Source: WRGT01 sp964450405
Lineage (GTDB): Bacteria > Spirochaetota > UBA4802 > UBA5550
Length of the DNA stretch: 64,000 nucleotides
Assembly (NCBI GenBank): GCA_964450405.1
Contig: CAYVCQ010000018.1
Coordinates: forward strand, 38,702-102,701
Reading direction: 5' to 3'
Of the stretch, positions 37,548 through 46,047 are shown in pieces. The translations under genes and the position numbers were made by a program. Each line of letters opens with the position of its first letter. Within the stretch, counting starts at the first letter, position 1. Below the pieces are notes generated by a model. It worked only from the letters and a program-made list of their open reading frames with translations. It ran no database searches and was not told the origin of the DNA.

Positions 37548-38435
37548 ATGCCTGACAATGTAAACACAAGTTTGGAAGAGGCGTTTCCCGGAACGGGTTT
37601 AATTACCATGAGCGACAAAGAGTTTTCTCTTTTCAGCACTCTCATATATAACCGACTTGGAATTAAGATGCCTCCGGTTAAAAAACTTATGCTTACATCA
37701 AGACTCATGAAGAGACTTAAAGTTCATGGACTTAGATCGTATAAAGACTACTACGATTTTCTCTGCAGTGAAAAGGGGGAGAGCGAAGAGTTTAATAAAA
37801 TGATCGATGCTGTAACTACAAATAAAACGGACTTTTTCCGTGAGCCGGATCATTTCAATATCCTTACAAAAACGGTATTGCCGGAACTCATTTTAACGGA
37901 AAATTTTATAGAGAGAAAAGTGATTAATATATGGAGCGCGGGATGTTCAACCGGTCAGGAGGCTTATACTCTTACAATGGTAATGTCGGAATTCTTTAAC
38001 GGCATGAAGAGTAAATTCAGCATCCTGGCAACGGACATCTCGCCCAAGGTTTTACAGGCCGGATATGATGCAATATACACCGAGAGTGTAATAGAGCCTA
38101 TCCCGGACTATATGCGGCAGAAGTATCTTATGCGCGGAACTGGTGACAAAAGCGGGCTCTTTAGAATTATTCCCCCGCTACGTGAGAGAGTAACTTTTAA
38201 ACAGCTCAACTTAATGGATAACCAGTTTAATGTGCCGATGAACATGGATATAATTTTCTGCCGCAATGTTATTATATATTTTGATAAAGAAACACAGGTG
38301 GAGCTTTTTAAAAAGTTTTATAAGCATCTGGTTCCAGGCGGATATCTATTCATTGGAAGTTCCGAGACTTTGTATGGAATTAACAATGATTTTATTCCGG
38401 CAGGGCCAACGGTGTACAAGAAGCCGAAGGGGTGA
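37548..38435 (+). CDS. cheR: Chemotaxis protein methyltransferase CheR
   Basis: The product has 295 aa, with AAGGAGG well placed upstream. The N-terminal helical domain (about residues 20-95: FSLFSTLIYNRLGIKMP, NKTDFFREPDHF) and the SAM-binding domain (INIWSAGCSTGQEAYTL, ILATDISPKVL, IIFCRNVIIYFD, GYLFIGSSE) are complete. It methylates receptor glutamates with SAM. It could be docked by the DGFERY ends of the two receptors just upstream. SAH produced here would be cleared by AhcY (62904). Confidence 0.95.
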   Translation: MPDNVNTSLEEAFPGTGLITMSDKEFSLFSTLIYNRLGIKMPPVKKLMLTSRLMKRLKVHGLRSYKDYYDFLCSEKGESEEFNKMIDAVTTNKTDFFREPDHFNILTKTVLPELILTENFIERKVINIWSAGCSTGQEAYTLTMVMSEFFNGMKSKFSILATDISPKVLQAGYDAIYTESVIEPIPDYMRQKYLMRGTGDKSGLFRIIPPLRERVTFKQLNLMDNQFNVPMNMDIIFCRNVIIYFDKETQVELFKKFYKHLVPGGYLFIGSSETLYGINNDFIPAGPTVYKKPKG

Positions 38436-38465
38436 TACAAGACTCTCACAGCCCCACACTTTTCA

Positions 38466-38526
38466 GCCCCCGCACCCCCGGAGGGGGCAAAGATTAATGC
38501 CTTGCCCCCTCCGGGGGTGCGGGGGC
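38466..38526. repeat. Family B palindromic repeat (B copy 4), perfect 25-bp arms
   Basis: The arms at 38466-38490 and 38502-38526 are exact complements (GCCCCCGCACCCCC... / ...GGGGGTGCGGGGGC) around an 11-nt spacer. Each arm can also fold alone through CCCCCGGAGGGGG. It lies between cheR and cheB. It may act as a terminator-like or mRNA-stabilising hairpin. Confidence 0.85.
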
Positions 38527-38595
38527 CGGAACCGGGAGTGCACGTTAGAAGTCAAATTTTTAGTTTTTAACATTTGCTTTAATAGGATAAACTAG

Positions 38596-39669
38596 ATGGA
38601 TAGAAAAATTAAAGTTCTTGTAGTGGATGACTCGGCTGTTGTCCGCCAGGTGATGAAGGAGATTCTTGAGTCAGATCCGGCAATTGAAGTTATTGATACA
38701 GCGGGTGATCCATTTATAGCTGCGGAGAAGATTAAAAAAGAACTTCCCGATGTTATAACTCTTGATGTGGAGATGCCCCGCATGGACGGGATTACTTTTC
38801 TGCAGAAGATTATGACACAGCATCCTATACCGGTTGTTATGTGTTCAAGTCTTACAGAAATCGGCGCCGAAACTACTCTACGCGCTCTTGAGTATGGCGC
38901 TGTTGAAATTATAACCAAGCCTAAAATGGGAGTACAGCAGTTTATAGAGGAATCACAAATAAGAATATGCGACGCGGTTAAGGCTGCTGCGCAGTCCAAA
39001 GTGGTGAGTATTCCTTTAAGGAATAAAATTAAACCAGCGGCTAAACTGACTGCAGATGTAATAATGCCGCGTCCAACAGGAAGTGCAATGCTTAGAACAA
39101 CAGAGAAAATAGTGGCAGTGGGTGCATCAACCGGCGGAACCGAAGCTTTGAGAATATTTCTCGAAGCAATTCCCCAGGATTGCCCGGGAATAGTAATAGT
39201 ACAGCATATGCCGGAAAATTTTACCAAGGCCTTCGCCACACGGCTTAACGGAATATGCGATATAGAAGTGAAAGAGGCTGAAAATAATGATACAATTCTC
39301 CGCGGGAGGGCATTAATCGCTCCGGGGAACAAACATCTGCTTATTAAACGAAGCGGTGCAAGATATTATGTTGAAGTTAAAGACGGCCCTCTTGTGTCAC
39401 GGCACCGTCCATCTGTGGATGTACTGTTTAGATCAGCTGCGCAATTTGCCGGAGCAAATACAGTTGGAGTAATAATGACAGGAATGGGTGATGACGGCGC
39501 CCGGGGAATGCTTGAAATGAAAGAGGCCGGTGCATATAATATAGCCCAGGATGAAAAATCCTGTGTGGTTTTTGGAATGCCTAATGAAGCTATTAAACTT
39601 GGTGCAGTTGACAAGATTCTTCCGCTGGATTCGATAGCGGGTGCAGTGCTCAGGGAGTGCGAGGGTTAA
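38596..39669 (+). CDS. cheB: Chemotaxis response regulator protein-glutamate methylesterase CheB
   Basis: The product has 357 aa. The receiver has VVDDS and D57 (ITLDVEMPRMDG), with KP. The linker (about 125-165) leads to the esterase domain, which has the catalytic triad: Ser in VGASTGGTEAL, His in IVQHMPENF, Asp in MTGMGDDGARG. It demethylates and deamidates receptors, opposing CheR, when phosphorylated by CheA. Length and domain order are standard. Confidence 0.96.
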   Translation: MDRKIKVLVVDDSAVVRQVMKEILESDPAIEVIDTAGDPFIAAEKIKKELPDVITLDVEMPRMDGITFLQKIMTQHPIPVVMCSSLTEIGAETTLRALEYGAVEIITKPKMGVQQFIEESQIRICDAVKAAAQSKVVSIPLRNKIKPAAKLTADVIMPRPTGSAMLRTTEKIVAVGASTGGTEALRIFLEAIPQDCPGIVIVQHMPENFTKAFATRLNGICDIEVKEAENNDTILRGRALIAPGNKHLLIKRSGARYYVEVKDGPLVSRHRPSVDVLFRSAAQFAGANTVGVIMTGMGDDGARGMLEMKEAGAYNIAQDEKSCVVFGMPNEAIKLGAVDKILPLDSIAGAVLRECEG

Positions 39670-39671
39670 AA

Positions 39672-39790
39672 CGCCCCCTCTGGCCGCTGGCCATCTCCCC
39701 CATGAATGGGAGGAGAGGAGATAGAGGAAGTTTCATGTACCCCTTGCCCCATTCATGGGGAAAGGGGCCCGATAGGGCGGATAGGGGCGG
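39672..39790 (-). repeat. Family A palindromic repeat, inverted copy (A5)
   Basis: It is the only complete A copy in reverse orientation: CGCCCCCTCT, GGCC-GCT-GGCC stem, CATCTCCCCCATGAATGGGAGG, then CCCCATTCATGGGG and CCCGATAGGGCGGATAGGGGCGG. It lies between cheB and cheW with a solitary B arm 50 nt downstream. Confidence 0.8.
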
Positions 39791-39840
39791 GGTCTTGTTA
39801 GTTTATGTATTAAAGTTTGTATTATTGAAAAAGAAAATCT

Positions 39841-39865
39841 TTGCCCCCTCCGGGGGTGCGGGGGC
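39841..39865 (+). repeat. Solitary family B arm
   Basis: It is a single right-hand B arm (TTGCCCCCTCCGGGGG then TGCGGGGGC) without its partner. It can fold through CCCCCTCCGGGGG. It ends 18 nt before the cheW ATG, with the SD GGAAGG immediately after it. Confidence 0.75.
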
Positions 39866-39883
39866 TTAAGGGAAGGTGATAAA

Positions 39884-40429
39884 ATGGACGAAATGTTAAA
39901 AACCGGTGAAGAGTCTGTCGCAGGCATTGATATTGACAGTTTGAAGAACGTCTCGGCGACGGGTGATATGGTGCTCTATCTTACGTTTGCACTGGGATCG
40001 GATCTCTTCGGTATTCAGGTAAGTGAAGTAAGAGAGGTAATTGAATACAAACAGGTTTTTAAAATACCGAGAGTTCCGGAATTTTTAAAGGGTGTAATCA
40101 ATCTGAGAGGCGAGGTTGTGCCTATCATTGATCTTCATTCCAGATTTTACGGAAAGGAATCCGCTGTAACAGGAACAACATCAATCGTTGTTGTTGAGAT
40201 AGATGATGAAAGTCATAAGATTCCAATTGGTGTAATGATCGATCAGGTAAAAGCTGTAACCGAACTTTATGAAAACAATATTGAATCTGTACCGGAAATC
40301 GGAAGCAAAATACGATCTGATTTTGTCGAAGGTATAGGAAAGCTTGAAGACAAGTTTGTTATACTTTTAAAGGTGCAGAGTATACTAAATATAGAAGAAC
40401 TATCAGATAATGATGAAAATATTCTTTGA
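39884..40429 (+). CDS. cheW: Chemotaxis coupling protein CheW (second copy)
   Basis: The product has 181 aa, with GGAAGGTGA upstream. CheW motifs are LTFALGSDLFGIQVSEVREV, RVPEFLKGVINLRGEVVPI and VMIDQVKAVTEL. It has a longer, acidic N-terminal extension and C-terminal tail than the CheW at 28891. Its frame ends 14 nt before cheY (40444), so the two are surely co-transcribed and possibly translationally coupled. It is probably the main coupling protein for CheA at 41146. Confidence 0.95.
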   Translation: MDEMLKTGEESVAGIDIDSLKNVSATGDMVLYLTFALGSDLFGIQVSEVREVIEYKQVFKIPRVPEFLKGVINLRGEVVPIIDLHSRFYGKESAVTGTTSIVVVEIDDESHKIPIGVMIDQVKAVTELYENNIESVPEIGSKIRSDFVEGIGKLEDKFVILLKVQSILNIEELSDNDENIL

Positions 40430-40443
40430 AACCGGAGGACAAA

Positions 40444-40812
40444 ATGTCAAAAAAAATTATGGTTGTGGATGACTCAAATGCAATAAGACAGTCTCTCTCT
40501 TTTACATTAAAGAGTGTCGGATATGAAGTGGTTGAAGCATCAAACGGTGTTGATGCCCTTAAGTTAATGAGAGAACACTCCATCGGACTTTTTATATCAG
40601 ATATTAATATGCCAGAAATGGACGGGATTACTCTGCTGAAGAAAATTAAAGAGGATAAAGAATATAACCATACTCCGGTCATAATGCTTACAACTGAAGC
40701 AAGCGGCGACATGATAAACGAGGGTAAACAGGCTGGAGCAAAGGCGTGGATGATAAAACCGTTTCAGCCCGATCAGTTAATCGATGCTGTTAAGAAACTC
40801 TTTGTAATATAA
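40444..40812 (+). CDS. cheY: Chemotaxis response regulator CheY
   Basis: The product has 122 aa. ATG 40444 is chosen because GGAGGA is 6-10 nt upstream; an earlier in-frame TTG overlaps cheW. The full receiver signature is present: VVDDS, D53 (ISDINMPEMDG), T83 and K105 (IKPFQP). It lies between cheW and the STAS gene, and upstream of cheA. Its likely role is to carry phosphoryl groups from CheA to the flagellar switch. It is paralogous to the product of 19258. Confidence 0.94.
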   Translation: MSKKIMVVDDSNAIRQSLSFTLKSVGYEVVEASNGVDALKLMREHSIGLFISDINMPEMDGITLLKKIKEDKEYNHTPVIMLTTEASGDMINEGKQAGAKAWMIKPFQPDQLIDAVKKLFVI

Positions 40813-40837
40813 AATGGTATAGAAAAGAAGGTTTGAT

Positions 40838-41131
40838 ATGAAACTAAAGATAGTAAGAAGTAAGATGGGTAACGGTGTGATGCATCTGACTCTCACCGGT
40901 GAGATCACTGTTTACTCGGCGGAGAAACTTAAAAAATTTTTATTAGGGGAGCTGAAATCCAATTCCGGTATATCAATGGATCTTGCCGAGGTTGATGAAG
41001 CGGACACTTCGGGATTTCAGCTTCTTATTTTCCTGAAGCGTGAAGCCGGTATACTGGGGAAGAGTTTCAGAATAACTGAAACCAGCCGCAGACTCAAATC
41101 AATCTTCACTCTGTATAAAGAGATGATATAA
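40838..41131 (+). CDS. STAS-domain protein (anti-sigma-factor-antagonist type) in che operon
   Basis: The product has 97 aa, with AAGAAGG upstream. It has the STAS fold pattern: LTLTGEITVYSAEKLKKFL, then SMDLAEVDEADTSGFQLLI, where DTSG occupies the place of the phosphorylatable Ser/Thr in SpoIIAA-type proteins, then FRITETSRRLKSIF. No serine kinase of the SpoIIAB/RsbW type is seen in the window. A PP2C phosphatase that could act on it is encoded at 49684. It ends 14 nt before cheA, so it is part of the operon. Confidence 0.88.
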   Translation: MKLKIVRSKMGNGVMHLTLTGEITVYSAEKLKKFLLGELKSNSGISMDLAEVDEADTSGFQLLIFLKREAGILGKSFRITETSRRLKSIFTLYKEMI

Positions 41132-41145
41132 CCTGGAGGCTCGGC

Positions 41146-43338
41146 ATGGCTGATAAAAATAGTGAAAAGAATTTTAAAAATGTATATTTTACCGAGAGCA
41201 GGGAACTTCTTAATTCAATGGAGATATCGCTCCTTTCTCTGGAAAAAGAGAGCACTGATGAAGATTCGATTAATTCAATTTTCAGAGCTGCCCATACAAT
41301 CAAGGGAAATTCCGGGATGTTCGGATTTGGGCGTATCGGGGACTTTACCCATGTCCTGGAAAATCTTCTAGTCTGTGCGAGAAATGGAGCAGTCAGTATA
41401 ACTCCGGATATGATAGGACTACTTCTTGAATGTCATGATTTTATACAGTTACTCCTCGATCATTATGAAAGTGAAGAGGAAATTCCCCTTGATGGAGAAA
41501 CAGAAAATCTCTTTAAGCTGCTTCTGGAGCGCCTTAATTCTTTCATTCCTTTATCTGAAAAAAAGAAAAAGAAAGAGGCCGTTGTTAAATATGAGATTTT
41601 TGAAGACACACCGCAGATTTGTGGAGATGATTTGCATGTGTGTAACGACTGCTGGCATATTTCTCTGCGATTTGGAAAGAATGTTTTCAGGGATGGGCTT
41701 GATCCATATTCATTTATCAGTTACTTAAGTGAAAAGGGTGAAATACAGAATATTAAGACAGTTTATGAGGATATGCCCGCTGGAGATGAGATGATAGCCG
41801 ATCTCTGCTATCTCGGATTTGAAATGGATTTCAGAAGCACCATGACGAAAAAGGATATAGAGGACGTTTTTGATTTTGTAAGTAATGATTGTGATATAAG
41901 AATTCTCCCTCCAAACACAAGTATTGACGATTATGTCAAACTCATAGAGGCGCTTCCGGAAAAACCTATGAAGATAGGAGATATGCTTCTTGAGATCGGG
42001 TCATTGACTAAGGCTGAGCTTGACAAGGCATTGGGACTGCAGTCAGATTTATCTGTTACAAAAGGAAAAGCTCCGGAGGAACTTCTTGTGGGTAATATAC
42101 TTGTCGAAGAGAAGATGATTCAGAAATATATACTGGAAGCCGCTCTCACCAAACAGGAGAATGTAAAAAAGAGAGAGGAGAACAACAATAAACTTATACG
42201 GATAGATGCAGAGAAGCTTGATCATCTTATAAATCTTATAGGCGAGCTTGTGATAACAGGTTCAAATGTAAAACAGATTACCGAGTCTGACGATAAAATC
42301 GGAATCGCAAAAGCTGTTACAGATATGTCAAAACTTATTGAAGAGATAAGGGACAGTACGATGGGGATACGGATGGTTCCCATTGGAGAAACATTCAGCA
42401 GATTTGAACGCGTTGTCCGCGACTTAAGCCGGGAAAGAGGAAAGAGCATTGAGCTTAAAATTATCGGCGGTGATACTGAACTTGATAAAACCCTTATAGA
42501 TAAAATCTCCGATCCATTGATACACCTTATAAGAAACTCAGTGGATCATGGGATAGGCATGCCGGCGGATAGGGCAAAGGCCGGTAAATCGTCACTTGGT
42601 ACTATTACATTGAATGCGTTTCATGAAACCGGAAGCATCGTAATTGAAGTTTCAGATGATGGAGAGGGTCTTGACAGAGATAGAATTTTAAGTAAAGCAG
42701 TGGAGCAGGGACTTGCCAGACCTGACCAGGTCTTTACCGATGACGAACTTTACCAGTTTATTTTTCATCCCGGATTTTCCACAGCGGCGGAGGTTACAAA
42801 CATCTCCGGTCGTGGTGTCGGAATGGATGTAGTTAAGAAGAATATAGAGTCTTTACGCGGAAATGTTTTTCTTGAAAGCGAAAAGGGTAAAGGAACTGTT
42901 GTCCGTATTCATCTTCCTCTGACCCTGGCGATAATTGACGGATTTATGGTAAGGATTGCCAATTCGTTTTATGTACTCGCACTGGATATGGTAACGGAAT
43001 GTACAGAGGTACACAAAGAAGAACTTGACTCGAAAGAGGGGGGTAATTATATTAATCTCAGAGGGGATGTTCTCCCCTTTATGAGGATGCGCGAGTTCTT
43101 TAAAGAGTCGGGCGGAGAACCGGAAAAACCTAAGGTTGTAGTAGTTGAGTATTCACGAAAAAAAATCGGCCTTGTTGTAGATGATCTAATCGGTGAATTC
43201 CAAACAGTAATTAAACCTATGGGTAAAATATTCAGCAAACTTCAGTGGCTAAGCGGATCGACAATTCTCGGCACCGGGGAAGTCGCATACATTCTTGATG
43301 TGCCGAAGCTTATAAAGAATGCCAAGGAACTGGAGTAG
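41146..43338 (+). CDS. cheA: Chemotaxis histidine kinase CheA with an extra MshEN-like segment
   Basis: The product has 730 aa, with GGAGG upstream. The P1/HPt domain has His50 (FRAAHTIKGNSGMFG). A K-rich linker (138-143) and a P2-like region (about 165-255) follow. Residues about 275-337 (MKIGDMLLEIGSLTKAEL ... LLVGNILVEEKMIQKYIL) form two similar halves that resemble the MshEN/GspE N-terminal domain, which is not a standard CheA part. Then come P3 dimerisation (about 349-415), the P4 kinase (NSVDHGIG, DDGEGLD, GRGVGMD, GKGTVVRIHLPLTLA) and the P5 CheW-like domain (about 595-730). It is the last gene of the operon. Confidence 0.95.
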   Translation: MADKNSEKNFKNVYFTESRELLNSMEISLLSLEKESTDEDSINSIFRAAHTIKGNSGMFGFGRIGDFTHVLENLLVCARNGAVSITPDMIGLLLECHDFIQLLLDHYESEEEIPLDGETENLFKLLLERLNSFIPLSEKKKKKEAVVKYEIFEDTPQICGDDLHVCNDCWHISLRFGKNVFRDGLDPYSFISYLSEKGEIQNIKTVYEDMPAGDEMIADLCYLGFEMDFRSTMTKKDIEDVFDFVSNDCDIRILPPNTSIDDYVKLIEALPEKPMKIGDMLLEIGSLTKAELDKALGLQSDLSVTKGKAPEELLVGNILVEEKMIQKYILEAALTKQENVKKREENNNKLIRIDAEKLDHLINLIGELVITGSNVKQITESDDKIGIAKAVTDMSKLIEEIRDSTMGIRMVPIGETFSRFERVVRDLSRERGKSIELKIIGGDTELDKTLIDKISDPLIHLIRNSVDHGIGMPADRAKAGKSSLGTITLNAFHETGSIVIEVSDDGEGLDRDRILSKAVEQGLARPDQVFTDDELYQFIFHPGFSTAAEVTNISGRGVGMDVVKKNIESLRGNVFLESEKGKGTVVRIHLPLTLAIIDGFMVRIANSFYVLALDMVTECTEVHKEELDSKEGGNYINLRGDVLPFMRMREFFKESGGEPEKPKVVVVEYSRKKIGLVVDDLIGEFQTVIKPMGKIFSKLQWLSGSTILGTGEVAYILDVPKLIKNAKELE

Positions 43339-43366
43339 GGGATCATTGGATATTATCTGAAAGTAA

Positions 43367-43480
43367 CTCTATGCCATGCCGGCTGTAGTGTAACGGAATG
43401 CCGGCATCTCATACAACAAATTCTACTATGGGATTCCGGTATTTCCATGCACGGAAGATGCAAAACCGGAATGACAAATT
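43367..43480. repeat. Family C repeat, copy 1
   Basis: It runs from AACTCTATGCCATGCCGGCTG through TGTAGTGTAACGGAATGCCGG to GCAAAACCGGAATGACAAAT. The outer ends form an inverted repeat (CATGCCGG / CCGGAATG), and an internal ATGCCGG pair gives another stem. The same element recurs at 62709-62825. Confidence 0.8.
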
Positions 43481-43545
43481 CCGGAGAATTAACTCTTAGA
43501 TAAGATTTCAGCATCAGATTGAAACCTGGCAGCATGGGAACTTGA

Positions 43546-46047
43546 ATGGACAACCAAAAAAATAGAAAACTGCTAATTGTTGAAGATGAAATAGTAATCG
43601 CTCTCACTGAATCGACAATGCTGAAACGCAATGGTTATGAAGTCCAGAGTGTTTCAAACGGTGAGCAGGCAATTGAAGCAATTAAGAATGGTGATAGTAT
43701 TGATCTTGCGCTGATAGATCTTAATCTAGGTTCAGGAATGAGCGGCGCAGAAACAGCGAAGAAAATTCTAGAGTTAAAAGATCTCCCGATTATTTTTCTC
43801 ACCGCTCATACAAGTAAAAATACACTTGATCAGATAAAATCCATAACAAGATACGGTTATGTCCTAAAAGGATCCGGAGAGGATCTTCTTCTTTCTTCAA
43901 TTGAAATGGCAATCGAGCTATTCCAGTCCAGAAAAAAAATTGAGATCAGCGAAGCAAATTTTCATCAGCTGACTGAAAGCATGAAAGAAGTATTCTGGCT
44001 TCGCGATAAAAATGATAAATCAATAGTTTACGTTAGTCCTTCATATGAAAACATCTGGGGCCGATCCTGCGAGAGCTTCTATAACAATCCATGGTCATTC
44101 ATGGATATTGTACATCCCGATGACAAAGAAAGATTAATAAAAATTCATGAAGATATTAAATCTGAACCATTACCTTTTGAATATGAGTACCGTATTGTGA
44201 GAGATGATGGCGAGGTTCGATGGATCAGGGCAAGGAGCAGTCCGATCTTTGATAAAAATGGAAACGTTTTCCGTTATTCAGGAATTGCCGAAGATATTAC
44301 GCAGCGTAAACATGCTGTTGAAGAACTGAAAAAAAAGAATTCAGAGCTTCTTACTCTTAACGAAGAACTCCACGCAACAATGGAGGAACTTGAAGCAGCC
44401 AATGAAGAACTTATAGCAACAAATAATGCGCAATTTGAAAGCGAAGAAAAATTCAGAACTCTTACCGAGTCTTCACCTGTTGCGATAATGATTCATCAGG
44501 GGAACTTCTGGGTTTACTCTAATCCTGTTGGTGTGGAGATATCCGGTTATTCCGAACATGAACTGTATAAGATGCATTTCTGGGAATTTGTAGACGAGGA
44601 ATATCAGCCTTTCATCCGCGAAAGGGAATTAATGAGAAAGCTTTCAGAGAATGTCAGCATGTCATATGAGTTTTCAATAACAGCAAAAGACGGTACAAAG
44701 AAATGGGTTTCACTTAAAGGGAACACCATCGTCTTTAAAGGTAAACCCGCAGGAATGATCTCGGTCATTGACATAACCTCCAGAAAGCTTGCAGAGGATG
44801 AACTTCTTGAAACAAACAAACAGCTTGAAGCAGCACTTGAAAGGTCACACGAATTTGCCATTGGTGCCGAGGCTGCAAATATTGCAAAGAGTCAATTCCT
44901 GGCCAATATGAGTCATGAAATCCGGACTCCGATGAACGGGATTATCGGAATAACAAGTCTGCTTCTTGAAACTGAACTCACCGGTGAACAGAAGAATTAC
45001 GTGGATATTATGCGCAGCAGCGGAGATAATCTTCTGAGTATAATAAATCAGATCCTTGATCTTTCAAAAATTGATTCTCATAAATTTGAATTGGATATAA
45101 ACAGTTTCAACCTGCAGACAGCAATGTACGACATTGTTGAAATGCTTGCAGTAAAAGCGGGAGAAAAAAATCTTGAATTTAATTTTAAAATTGATGAGGC
45201 GGTACCGTGTTCTCTCAGGGGGGATTCAGGCAGGTTAAGACAGGTTGTAACAAATCTTTCTCACAATGCTATAAAGTTTACTTCTGAGGGCCGTGTCGAT
45301 GTGGAAGTGAGGCTAGTCGATGAAAGTGAATCAGATGTTAAGCTGAAATTTGAAATTAAAGATACAGGGGTTGGTATACCCGAGGAACATATTGAAGATC
45401 TCTTTATACCCTTTACGCAGGTTGACGGCGGCATGAGCAGGAGGTATGGAGGTACAGGTCTTGGTCTGGCCATTTCAAAAAAAATCGTAGAGCTTATGGG
45501 CGGTGTGATTGGAGTTGAGAGCAGTGAGCATAAAGGATCATTGTTCTGGTTTACCGTTGTTTTCCGTAAACAGGATCGGGTCCAATCCGCGGTGAAAGAG
45601 AAGGATTCTGATGGCAGTAGATATGCCGGCAAAGAATCTGCATCCATACTCCTTGTTGAAGACAATAGAACAAATCAGTTTGTTGCAAATTCAATGCTGA
45701 AAAAGCTTGGATATAAAACAGATATGGCAATAAACGGTTTCGAGTGTATAGAGGCATTAAAACAAAGTGAGTATGATGTTGTGTTTATGGACTGCCAGAT
45801 GCCTGACAAGGATGGTTTCCAGACAACAAGTGAGATAAGAAGCGGAAATGCCGGAGTAATTAATCCGGATATACTTATTATTGCCCTCACTGCACATGCA
45901 ATGGATGGAGATAGAGAAAAGTGCATCGAAGCGGGAATGAATGATTATATTTCTAAACCGATAAAGATGAAGGAAGTTGATGAGCTCCTGAAGCGCTGGC
46001 TTAAACCTGAACAGAGCAAGTCCGGATTGAACGGCAGGCAGAAATGA
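43546..46047 (+). CDS. Hybrid sensor kinase: REC-PAS-PAS-HisKA-HATPase-REC
   Basis: The product has 833 aa. The N-terminal REC has VEDE and D58 (LALIDLNLG), with the TRYGYVLKGSGEDLL block seen in the other REC-first kinases. PAS1 (about residues 145-265) and PAS2 (about 310-425) are separated by an EE-rich coiled coil (EELHATMEELEAANEEL). HisKA has His457 in MSHEIRTPMNG. HATPase has NLSHNAIKF, DTGVGIPEE and GGTGLGLA. The C-terminal REC has VEDN and D749 (MDCQMPDKDGF), with SKP. Its stop overlaps the next start (ATGA), so the two kinases are translationally coupled and probably act together. Confidence 0.93.
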   Translation: MDNQKNRKLLIVEDEIVIALTESTMLKRNGYEVQSVSNGEQAIEAIKNGDSIDLALIDLNLGSGMSGAETAKKILELKDLPIIFLTAHTSKNTLDQIKSITRYGYVLKGSGEDLLLSSIEMAIELFQSRKKIEISEANFHQLTESMKEVFWLRDKNDKSIVYVSPSYENIWGRSCESFYNNPWSFMDIVHPDDKERLIKIHEDIKSEPLPFEYEYRIVRDDGEVRWIRARSSPIFDKNGNVFRYSGIAEDITQRKHAVEELKKKNSELLTLNEELHATMEELEAANEELIATNNAQFESEEKFRTLTESSPVAIMIHQGNFWVYSNPVGVEISGYSEHELYKMHFWEFVDEEYQPFIRERELMRKLSENVSMSYEFSITAKDGTKKWVSLKGNTIVFKGKPAGMISVIDITSRKLAEDELLETNKQLEAALERSHEFAIGAEAANIAKSQFLANMSHEIRTPMNGIIGITSLLLETELTGEQKNYVDIMRSSGDNLLSIINQILDLSKIDSHKFELDINSFNLQTAMYDIVEMLAVKAGEKNLEFNFKIDEAVPCSLRGDSGRLRQVVTNLSHNAIKFTSEGRVDVEVRLVDESESDVKLKFEIKDTGVGIPEEHIEDLFIPFTQVDGGMSRRYGGTGLGLAISKKIVELMGGVIGVESSEHKGSLFWFTVVFRKQDRVQSAVKEKDSDGSRYAGKESASILLVEDNRTNQFVANSMLKKLGYKTDMAINGFECIEALKQSEYDVVFMDCQMPDKDGFQTTSEIRSGNAGVINPDILIIALTAHAMDGDREKCIEAGMNDYISKPIKMKEVDELLKRWLKPEQSKSGLNGRQK

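Noticed and set aside
38592..39332. A 246-codon minus-strand frame inside cheB
   Set aside because: It is a shadow of cheB, whose motifs are complete.
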